NCBI GenBank assembly: GCA_964397015.1
Contig: CAYNHL010000005.1
Coordinates: forward strand, 1 to 61,962
Length of the DNA: 61,962 nucleotides
DNA from: MADRE2 sp964397015
Lineage (GTDB): Bacteria; Desulfobacterota; Desulfobacteria; Desulfobacterales; Desulfobacteraceae
Reading direction: 5' to 3'
Shown: positions 44,237-51,612 of the stretch, piece after piece
Layout: each line of letters starts with the position of its first letter
Numbering within the stretch: the first letter of the stretch is position 1
The notes under the pieces: model-generated
What the model was told of the DNA's origin: nothing
Database searches by the model: none
Seen by the model: only the letters and a program-made list of their open reading frames with translations
Position numbers and translations under genes: made by a program

Positions 44237-44341
44237 GTAAATAATAATTGAACACTGTATCATGCTCTGGTAAAACAAGTATGTAAAGTAATATCATTGT
44301 CAAGGTCAAGGAAATTATAAAATAATCAAGACAAACAGGCC

Positions 44342-46513
44342 ATGAATAAATTCGCGTTCAAACTGAGCAGCATATCGTTGTCCTATCTTTCAGGATTGTC
44401 AAAGGCCAATATCCATATCCATGGAAAAAAAAACATCCCGAAAGGGTCCAATATTTATACCGCCAATCATTTCACCAGGATCGAAACTATATTCCTGCCT
44501 TACCACATCAACCTAATCACCCGCCGCCCGGTCTGGTCACTGGCTGCCCAGGAGCTGTTCGAGGTCGGTTTCCTTAGAAAAATGCTGACACAGCTCGGAG
44601 CTGTTTCAACAAGCGACCCACACAGGGACGATCTTGTCATTTCAACTCTTTTGTCCCGTAACGCCGAATGGATTATTTTTCCTGAAGGCATGATGGTCAA
44701 GGATAAAAAAACGGTTAAAAAAAACAGCTTCATGCTGTCCGACGGCCGGGAGACCAGAAGGCCACATACCGGTGCGGCCGCTTTAGCCTTGAGGTGTGAA
44801 TTCTACCGGGAGCGCATCCGCCGCATGAAAACCAGGAATCCTGCTGAATACGACCGGCTGATCGACCTTTTCAATATCACTGACGTAGACCGGGTACTGG
44901 CGGCCAGTACCTTTGTCGTTCCTGTGAATATTACCTATTATCCGGAAATTTCGAGAGAAAATATCTTGAGCCGGGTTATCCAGAATATCATACGGAATCC
45001 GTCCAAAAGGCTCAAAGATGAAGTGATGACAGAAGGAGCCATGATATTTTCCGGTGTTGATATCGATATACGGTTTGGAACCCCCATCGCCATAGCACCT
45101 TATCTGCACAATTCATTCATAGAAAGCGATCTTTCAACCAGGCGGAAAATCAAGTTCGATGACAAGATCAGCTCCCGCCCGGTGATGAGACAACGGGCCG
45201 TCGAGATCATGGAAAAGTACATGGCAGGTGTCTACAGCATGACCACCGTCAATTATGATCATGTCATGGCAGGTATACTCAAGCATTTTCCATATCGCGC
45301 CGACGGAATTGACCTTTATGAATTCAAATGCAAGGTTTATCTGGCTGTTCTGGGCATTGCCCGAATGAAAGACTGTTATTTTTATAAAAGTTTTAATGAA
45401 AACCAGGCCCACCTTCTGATTTCAGATCCATACAACCGGTTTACCGAATTTTTCAATACAGCAGTACAGACAGATGTCATTTCCATCAGCAAAGACAGGA
45501 TGACAAAGGACCAGACAAAATTTGTCTCCAGGGTCGATTTTCACAGTATCAGGATCGAAAATCCACTTCGCGTGATAACCAATGAAATTGAACCTCTCGC
45601 GTCTGTGGAAAATTTTTTGAAAGCAACTGCCCAGATGCCGCAGGAAACTGCATTAAGACATGTAAGGTATGCCATTGAAAATAAAATGAGGATGGACTTT
45701 GATGATGATTATGCCGCGCATTATATTGAAAACGAATCAAAGGACCGCTGTATAGGACAGCCTTTTTTTCTCAGGAACAGGTCACCTGCAGCGGGAGTTC
45801 TGCTGATTCACGGATATATGGCCGCACCCGCTGAAATGGCCAGGTTCGCACAATACCTGTATGACAGGTCGTTTACTGTTATGGTCCCCAGGCTGAAAGG
45901 GCACGGAACGTCTCCTGAAGACCTTGCCGAAACGTCCTGGAGACAATGGATTGAATCTGTAGAAGAGGCTTACCTGGTGCTGAAACACACCTGCAGCACT
46001 CTTTTTATAGGGGGATTTTCAACCGGTGCCGGACTGGCCCTGGAGCTTTGCACCAGAATAGATGACTACCATGCGGTTTTTGCAGTCGCTCCTCCCATGC
46101 AGCTCAATGATATCGGGTCCTATGTCATACCTGCCATCGACACCTGGAACCAGGTACTCAAAAAGATGCGCCTGGATGCCATGGCCACCGAATTTTTGAA
46201 AAACAGCCCGGAGAATCCCCATATCAATTATACCAGGAATCCGATTTCCGGGATTTTTCAACTTGAAAAACTGATGGCGGCCATCGAGCCTAAACTCAAA
46301 CAGATCAAAAAACCTGCGCTGGTTGTTCAGTCCAGAAAGGACCCAGTGGTCAAAATCAGCGGCACCGGCAGGCTTTTCAAAAAGATAGGTTCTGATATAA
46401 AAGAATATTACATAGTTGATTTTGACAGGCACGGCATCCTGCTCAACGATGGAGCAGGAAGGGTTTACCAGGTTATTGAAAATTTTCTGCGGCAGTTTGT
46501 CCCAGGAAAATAA
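44342..46513 (+). CDS. fusion of PlsC-type acyltransferase and alpha/beta hydrolase
   Basis: A 723-residue two-domain protein. The N-terminal part (about 1-270) is a glycerolipid acyltransferase (PlsC-like) with TANHFTRIET at 40-49 and FPEGMM at 113-118. The normally HX4D catalytic block is H43-X4-E48 here. An unassigned middle (about 270-480) follows. The C-terminal part (about 484-723) is a monoglyceride-lipase-like alpha/beta hydrolase: VLLIHGYMAAPAEM oxyanion loop, nucleophile Ser560 in GFSTGA, Asp in SRKDPVV and His in DRHGILL. A single polypeptide joining acyl transfer and ester hydrolysis may remodel membrane lipids. It is divergent from the mnmA operon. Confidence 0.83.
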   Translation: MNKFAFKLSSISLSYLSGLSKANIHIHGKKNIPKGSNIYTANHFTRIETIFLPYHINLITRRPVWSLAAQELFEVGFLRKMLTQLGAVSTSDPHRDDLVISTLLSRNAEWIIFPEGMMVKDKKTVKKNSFMLSDGRETRRPHTGAAALALRCEFYRERIRRMKTRNPAEYDRLIDLFNITDVDRVLAASTFVVPVNITYYPEISRENILSRVIQNIIRNPSKRLKDEVMTEGAMIFSGVDIDIRFGTPIAIAPYLHNSFIESDLSTRRKIKFDDKISSRPVMRQRAVEIMEKYMAGVYSMTTVNYDHVMAGILKHFPYRADGIDLYEFKCKVYLAVLGIARMKDCYFYKSFNENQAHLLISDPYNRFTEFFNTAVQTDVISISKDRMTKDQTKFVSRVDFHSIRIENPLRVITNEIEPLASVENFLKATAQMPQETALRHVRYAIENKMRMDFDDDYAAHYIENESKDRCIGQPFFLRNRSPAAGVLLIHGYMAAPAEMARFAQYLYDRSFTVMVPRLKGHGTSPEDLAETSWRQWIESVEEAYLVLKHTCSTLFIGGFSTGAGLALELCTRIDDYHAVFAVAPPMQLNDIGSYVIPAIDTWNQVLKKMRLDAMATEFLKNSPENPHINYTRNPISGIFQLEKLMAAIEPKLKQIKKPALVVQSRKDPVVKISGTGRLFKKIGSDIKEYYIVDFDRHGILLNDGAGRVYQVIENFLRQFVPGK

Positions 46514-46618
46514 AGCACTTGAAAAAACGTGATATTCTGGCATTATATGCCATACAGGCGTGGTTTTTCGATGCGCCTTTTTACTCACGTAACGATAACT
46601 CATCACCAGGGGCAGTGT

Positions 46619-47797
46619 ATGGATCTCAAGGGTAACTTTGAAGGACAGAATCTCACCAGTATCTTCCAATTACTCTATACAGATCAGAAAACCGGTTTTC
46701 TGCGGGTTTCAAGTGATGATAAAGAAAGCCGTGTTTATTTCAACCAGGGCACCATCGTTTACGCTTCTTCATCCATGAAAAAAGCGCGCCTGGGATTTTT
46801 AATGATCCAGGACGGGATCATCTCCTCAAAGCAGTTAAAAGAATGCCTTGCACTGGCAAAGGAACGAGGGCTGTCGCTGGGTAAGATTCTAGTGGACCGG
46901 GGATTTATTGCCCTGCAGACACTGGAGAAATACAACACCCGGCAGGTGGAGGAAATAATTTACAACCTGCTTTTCTGGAAAAAGGGAAAGTTTGAATACA
47001 AAGATGCCCGGTTGAATTTAAACGGCATGATCGCCACCAGCCTCAATCCCATGAAGCTGATACTCGAAGCGTCCCGGCGTATGGATGAGATGTCTGTCCT
47101 CACCGAAGCCATACCCAGTGAACGGGTGGTGTTCAAAATTTCAACAACTGTGGATACCAAGGAAGAATTCAAGCTGAATGCCAATGAATGGAAGGTTTTG
47201 TCTCTTATTGACGGCAACCGGACTGTCAGGCAGATAATCCAGGACAGCCGGTATGATGAATTCGCGGTTTACAAGATTCTGTTCTCGGTTATATCTTACG
47301 GGTTGATTGAAAAAAAAGAGGAACTCTCACCAAAAGCCTCTCGACCCAATAGTATCACAAATGATGCCGAAGGCGTCATAGCTGTTTTTGATGATATTTT
47401 TCTGGCAGTCATGAAGACTGCCAGAAATGAACTCGGTGCCCAGGCCGATGCGATGTTCGACCAGGCAAAGGAAGGTCTTGAGCCTTCTTATAAAATTGTT
47501 CTGGAAAATTACCATCCGGCAAATGAAAAGCATGCCAACCGGCAGTCCGTCATAACGGCACTGACCGGTGCTGGTGTTTCAGACGACCGTTATTTCCTGG
47601 TGGATGCGTTTGCCGCATGCTGCCATGAACTATTGATACAGCTCAAGGACATCCTTGGTGAATACCCGGTTAATTCAATTACCGTCGATATTGAAAGTGT
47701 TCTGGGGTATATTCAGAAATACCAGACCAGTTCCGGGGAGAGAAACAGGATAATGACCCGGGTGCGCGAGGTTATCAACGAGGTCACTTCTTCTTGA
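46619..47797 (+). CDS. DUF4388 (PATAN-like) protein
   Basis: A 392-residue cytoplasmic protein. The first ~130 residues are a DUF4388/PATAN-type domain (MDLKGNFEGQNLTSIFQLL, RVYFNQGTIVYA, then LGKILVDRGFIALQTLE). These occur in regulators of polarity, phototaxis and gliding in cyanobacteria and deltaproteobacteria. A middle winged-helix-like region (about 190-250; EWKVLSLIDGNRTVRQI) and an all-helical C terminus follow. The ATG at 46619 has AGGGG seven bases before it; the frame extends 30 codons upstream without similarity. Its 3' end faces the MglA/MglB-type module. Confidence 0.75.
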   Translation: MDLKGNFEGQNLTSIFQLLYTDQKTGFLRVSSDDKESRVYFNQGTIVYASSSMKKARLGFLMIQDGIISSKQLKECLALAKERGLSLGKILVDRGFIALQTLEKYNTRQVEEIIYNLLFWKKGKFEYKDARLNLNGMIATSLNPMKLILEASRRMDEMSVLTEAIPSERVVFKISTTVDTKEEFKLNANEWKVLSLIDGNRTVRQIIQDSRYDEFAVYKILFSVISYGLIEKKEELSPKASRPNSITNDAEGVIAVFDDIFLAVMKTARNELGAQADAMFDQAKEGLEPSYKIVLENYHPANEKHANRQSVITALTGAGVSDDRYFLVDAFAACCHELLIQLKDILGEYPVNSITVDIESVLGYIQKYQTSSGERNRIMTRVREVINEVTSS

Positions 47798-47821
47798 CCA
47801 AAAGCTATAAGACATCGTTTG

Positions 47822-48358
47822 TCACTCCCGGGAAATCCCGGCCCTGTGAGTTGTCTTGATCAGGATTTCGAGCCGGTCCAGCCCTGTGTTGATAAACCGC
47901 CAGAATGATGGGTCCTTTATCGTAAGACGGGTCAATAAAATAAATAAAACATTGTTTGACAGGTGTCTTGCCCACATATGATACCTTGAAATATCCAGGG
48001 TGATATCATTGGTGTCCGGCTTTGATTTCCGGCTGGAAAAAAAAGCCTGTGCGGCTTTGCTTCCAAGGATCTCGAGGTCTTCTTTTTTCAGTGCCGGCAC
48101 AGCATGGCAGGTCAGGATGCCTCTTGTCGGGTGAAACATGAAATGGCTGAGTATGAACGGGTGGGAGGAAAGGGTCGTCAAAAAGCGGTTGGTATCTTTT
48201 TTAAAGTCCTGTGGCGACAGTCCTTCCTGCTCCTCCCCGGGAGGGGACCAGTAGTTTAAATATCCGCACCAGGTACACCGGAATGGGCTTTTGCCTTTGG
48301 TGTTTTTGGGCAATGACAGGGAATTTTTTTTACCGCAATCCTCGCAGAAAACGATCAA
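47822..48358 (-). CDS. zinc-ribbon protein of unknown function
   Basis: A 178-residue protein with an N-terminal zinc ribbon, Cys5-x2-Cys8 and Cys28-x2-Cys31 (CEDCGKKN and CTWCGY). The remainder (about 55-178) has the length and alternating hydrophobic pattern of a small alpha/beta domain, possibly a diverged roadblock-like fold (inference). No known function. Its start overlaps the upstream 474-residue gene by four bases (ATGA), placing it as the last member of the fusA-linked GTPase module. Confidence 0.6.
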   Translation of the reverse strand: MIVFCEDCGKKNSLSLPKNTKGKSPFRCTWCGYLNYWSPPGEEQEGLSPQDFKKDTNRFLTTLSSHPFILSHFMFHPTRGILTCHAVPALKKEDLEILGSKAAQAFFSSRKSKPDTNDITLDISRYHMWARHLSNNVLFILLTRLTIKDPSFWRFINTGLDRLEILIKTTHRAGISRE

Positions 48359-49779
48359 TGGCCGGTTCTCTCATCCTTTTTTTCCAGAATCGACATTACA
48401 AACTGGATCAATGCCGCCAAAAAACGGGTCAGATCCTCTTTATCCGGGTCTTCATGAAGCATGGCATTGAGCTGCACCAGTTCGGTCACTGCCTGTTGAA
48501 GGTGCTCTTCACTGTCATTGATCGAAGCATCTTCAAAGGCCTGGATCAATGTGGTGAAAATGCCAGCCTGTTCAGGCTCGTTATCCATGTCTTTTGTGTA
48601 AGGCAGTGTACTTTCCGCAGCATCGGCCTGATCTTCAAGATCAAAGAACCGGTCAAGCTGTTTCGTGATTTCCTCAAGGGGCTTTTTGGTGTTGCCGTCC
48701 GGAGTAAAGCTTTTAACACCGGGTTGGGTATTTGTATCATCAGGATGGTGTGACAAAGGTCCGGGCGTTTTGTCCGGGCCCAGTACATTCATCAGGTGGA
48801 TTTTATCCAGAAGATCGTCCACGGGCGATGCCTTTGGATTGAACAGATCATCCATGATGTCCACACCAGGTTTGTCCCGGGATGGAGTTTCTTTGCCCTT
48901 TGTGTCTAAAGAGGCTTCCTGTTGCTCAAGAGCGTTGAGCTGTGCTTCGCTTAGCTCTACAAGTTCCTGTCCGCCGGAATCGGCTTGATCGGGTATTTTC
49001 GGCTGGTAGCGTGAAAGTGCAGGTTCGATATCCTGGATCTTTATGTCCCGGGTTTGTTGTTTTGAGCGGGGCGCGGCAGCAATCCTGTTTTTAAATAAAT
49101 TGAACTTTCTGATATCCTGGTCAAGCAGCTCTTTTTTTCTGGAAAAGGGCAGGCCCGCCGTCTGTGTTATGTATTCTACATGGTCACTGACCGACCGGAT
49201 CAGGGGCAGGGCATCTTTATACGCCCCGGCTTTTTTTTGATGGGCATACTTTCCGAGTGCGGAAAGTATATTGAGAAAAGATCCATACAGTTTGCTGCCG
49301 GAAAAACGTTCCCTGATGGAGACGATGGCCTGGTTGTATGAATTGACGGTATCCGGGTTGATTTCCCATTCCAGTGATAAAACCGCACTTTTCAGGGCAT
49401 CGATGCAATCTTGTTTTGCAGGCGGTGATGCAAGGGCGTTTTTCAATTCCCTGAAACACCGGGCCGCCTTCTGGTATTCTTTCTTTCTGTTCTGCAGGGT
49501 CGCTGCCTGCCCGCTTCCTGCAGCAAGGCACCGGTAGAGTTTATCCAGGGTACCAAGGGCCTCGGCATTGGATTTTTCCTGTTTTTTTTCAAGGTAATCT
49601 GCAACAGCACCCATCATTTTGACTATTCCGGAAAGTGCTGGTTCGTCAGTGTGAAGGTTTTTCAATGCCGCTTTCAGTTCATGGGTGCCTTCAGGGGAAA
49701 TGGCTCTGGATAACGACCGGGTGGCTGCATCGATACGGTTAAGGCTGGATTGCAGATGAGGGTCGCTTGTATGGGTCAA
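48355..49779 (-). CDS. 474-residue helical protein, unknown function
   Basis: A cytoplasmic, low-complexity, mainly helical protein (about 10-235 helical; FRELKNALASPPAKQDC, SYNQAIVSIRERFSG are representative), then a Ser/Asp/Pro-rich linker (about 240-385) and an acidic helical tail (about 390-470). No domain is recognised. It starts nine bases after the MglA-like GTPase stop and overlaps the zinc-ribbon gene. It may serve as effector, adaptor or scaffold for the GTPase (inference). Confidence 0.6.
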   Translation of the reverse strand: MTHTSDPHLQSSLNRIDAATRSLSRAISPEGTHELKAALKNLHTDEPALSGIVKMMGAVADYLEKKQEKSNAEALGTLDKLYRCLAAGSGQAATLQNRKKEYQKAARCFRELKNALASPPAKQDCIDALKSAVLSLEWEINPDTVNSYNQAIVSIRERFSGSKLYGSFLNILSALGKYAHQKKAGAYKDALPLIRSVSDHVEYITQTAGLPFSRKKELLDQDIRKFNLFKNRIAAAPRSKQQTRDIKIQDIEPALSRYQPKIPDQADSGGQELVELSEAQLNALEQQEASLDTKGKETPSRDKPGVDIMDDLFNPKASPVDDLLDKIHLMNVLGPDKTPGPLSHHPDDTNTQPGVKSFTPDGNTKKPLEEITKQLDRFFDLEDQADAAESTLPYTKDMDNEPEQAGIFTTLIQAFEDASINDSEEHLQQAVTELVQLNAMLHEDPDKEDLTRFLAALIQFVMSILEKKDERTGH

Positions 49780-49788
49780 AACGCCTCC

Positions 49789-50394
49789 TTAAAATAGCTG
49801 TTCCTGAATAGATGCCAGTGTCATGGTCGTGATGCGTTTCAACGTGGATATCACATTTCCGCCTTTAAGAGCACTGGCCTCGAATGCAGGGGCGCGCAAG
49901 TGGGTGTTGAGATCTTTCTGCATGATTTTTGAAGGAATTACCGGTATGCCGCTGTTTTTCAGGTCAATTTTGTTGTACTGCATCACAAGCGGAATCTTGA
50001 ACAGATCTATATGGTGCGTCTTTAGATTCTCGTACAGCTGGTTAAGCGACTGGATATTCTTTTTTCGTTGTTCCTGTTGTACGTCGGCCACGAAAACAAT
50101 ACCGTCAACTCCTCCAAGTACAACCTTGCGGGTTTCATTGTACTTGACCTGGCCCGGAACTGTATAAAGCTGGATCAAAATATCAAATCCCTTGATCTGG
50201 CCCACATCAAAGGGCAGAAAATCGAAAAAAAGAGTGCGGTCATCATGGGTTTTCAAGCTGACCATCTGGGTTTTGAGGCGGTCTTTGTACTTTTTGTTGA
50301 TATATTCGAGATTGGTGGTTTTGCCACCCCGGCCGGGCCCGTAGTATACAATCTTAACCTGGACTTCCTTTGTTTTGACATTGACAAGCGCCAA
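49789..50394 (-). CDS. MglA-like small Ras-family GTPase
   Basis: A 201-residue GTPase of the MglA family, which sets cell polarity and motility direction in Myxococcus. P-loop GPGRGGKTT at 19-27, then DRTLFFDFLPFDVG, the MglA-specific switch 2 TVPGQVKYNETRKVVLGGVDG and the guanine-specificity QYNKIDL. The match to myxobacterial MglA is extensive, with Arg22 in the P-loop where MglA has Leu-Cys. It lies 48 bases after the MglB-like roadblock gene, its likely GAP. Confidence 0.9.
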   Translation of the reverse strand: MALVNVKTKEVQVKIVYYGPGRGGKTTNLEYINKKYKDRLKTQMVSLKTHDDRTLFFDFLPFDVGQIKGFDILIQLYTVPGQVKYNETRKVVLGGVDGIVFVADVQQEQRKKNIQSLNQLYENLKTHHIDLFKIPLVMQYNKIDLKNSGIPVIPSKIMQKDLNTHLRAPAFEASALKGGNVISTLKRITTMTLASIQEQLF

Positions 50395-50442
50395 TACAGA
50401 ATTCCTTTTTAAGACAAATCAATGAGACAGCTGCAGCTTGAG

Positions 50443-50823
50443 TCAACCGCAGATGTCAAGAATCTCCTTGATGACCTCCTCAACCTTGAGGCGGACCAGT
50501 CCAAGCGTGATTTCCTTGTTGAACATGGTTATCAGGAACATGTCAGATGCAACTTTGCCGAAATGCACATTTACCTTTTCACCCTTGTGAAACAGCAGGG
50601 CAAACTCGGATTCCCCCACCAGTTTCGCCATTGCGTCCACAGCGGCAAAATTCCCGGCGGCCAGGGCGGCAAAGGCCGGGATGTTCACGTCACAGTTGCC
50701 GTTATTGTGTTCGGCAATTGTGTTGCCTGCCATGTTCATGAGAATAACGCAGTCCACGCCAGATCCCATGAGCCGGGTTTTCAGCAGGTCATCGATTGCA
50801 TCAAGTTGTGTTTTGTCAAACAT
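50443..50823 (-). CDS. roadblock/LC7 protein (MglB-like)
   Basis: A 126-residue roadblock/LC7-domain protein (about 6-120; GVDCVILMNMAGNTIAE and FALLFHKGEKVNVHFGKV, VDAMAKLVGE). MglB homodimers act as GTPase-activating proteins of MglA. The ATG at 50823 is used; a TTG start at 50859 is possible but lies within an inverted repeat. A strong hairpin (50836-50886) separates it from the upstream ATPase gene. It is followed by the MglA-like gene, the classical mglB-mglA order. Confidence 0.87.
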   Translation of the reverse strand: MFDKTQLDAIDDLLKTRLMGSGVDCVILMNMAGNTIAEHNNGNCDVNIPAFAALAAGNFAAVDAMAKLVGESEFALLFHKGEKVNVHFGKVASDMFLITMFNKEITLGLVRLKVEEVIKEILDICG

Positions 50824-50835
50824 GAAGGGTATCTT

Positions 50836-50886
50836 AGCCCAAATTAAATCCAAGTGCAATATACAAAAATGAATTTAATTTGGGCT
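50836..50886 (-). other. perfect 14-base inverted repeat between ATPase and roadblock genes
   Basis: AGCCCAAATTAAAT (50836-50849) pairs perfectly with ATTTAATTTGGGCT (50873-50886) through a 23-base loop. On the minus-strand transcript it lies just after the ATPase stop (50894) and 12 bases before the roadblock ATG. There is no T-tract. It may set differential expression or mRNA stability. Confidence 0.65.
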
Positions 50887-50893
50887 GTCAGTA

Positions 50894-51583
50894 TCAGCGG
50901 GGCATAACCGTAGCGGGGTCAAGAAGTACGTCCTGATCGGGGGCAATATCGTTTTTAAGAACTTTTACCTGTATTTTATCGTCAATGGGCAGCAAAAGCA
51001 CTGCCTTGTCAAAAAAGGCTTTGTGAGTTTCAAGCTGGACCGGATAGCCGTCTTCACAAAAGGCCTGTTCCCGATGGGTCTGTATGGAAAACCAGATGAA
51101 GATATCAAATTCACTGCAGACAGTAACGAGTTGATCAAGAGTCGAACTGGTATCTGCATCAAAATCAAGCCCGTCGATTATTATCATTTTCGGCAGGGAC
51201 AGGTTTGTGTTTTTATAGCTTTTCAAATATTCTTTAATTTTTCCAGGATCGAACGTGGATTCATTGTATGAAATTCCAATTTTCCTGTAGTTGATTTCCT
51301 CCCACAACTGGGTGGCTTTTACAGGATCGACATAACCGATGCTGTCAACAAGGTTGGTATATCCCTCATGGTACCTTACATTGATTTTTTCCATGGGGTC
51401 CCCAAGGCTGACATGCAGGATCTGTTCGTTTGCAAGCAGCTTGAGCAGCCCGATCTGGACAAGAAACCGGGTTTTCCCGACCCCCGCCCTTGACAACACC
51501 GCACCGAACCGTCCGTTGAAAACGTTATTGAAGCCAAGGGCGCTTACAACCGGACTTTTTTGGGTCAAATCTTCCTTGAGCAT
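50894..51583 (-). CDS. RecA/KaiC-like P-loop ATPase
   Basis: A 229-residue ATPase. Walker A is SRAGVGKTR at about 31-39, with Walker B hhhhDGLD in KMIIIDGLDFDA near residue 137. The overall length and pattern resemble a RecA/KaiC- or MinD-neighbour fold, but no specific family is recognised. It begins 29 bases after the stop of fusA on the same strand, so it could be transcribed with it; the MglB-like gene follows after the 14-base hairpin. Confidence 0.72.
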   Translation of the reverse strand: MLKEDLTQKSPVVSALGFNNVFNGRFGAVLSRAGVGKTRFLVQIGLLKLLANEQILHVSLGDPMEKINVRYHEGYTNLVDSIGYVDPVKATQLWEEINYRKIGISYNESTFDPGKIKEYLKSYKNTNLSLPKMIIIDGLDFDADTSSTLDQLVTVCSEFDIFIWFSIQTHREQAFCEDGYPVQLETHKAFFDKAVLLLPIDDKIQVKVLKNDIAPDQDVLLDPATVMPR

Positions 51584-51612
51584 TCTATTTTCCTCTTAAT
51601 TTCTTTTGTTAA

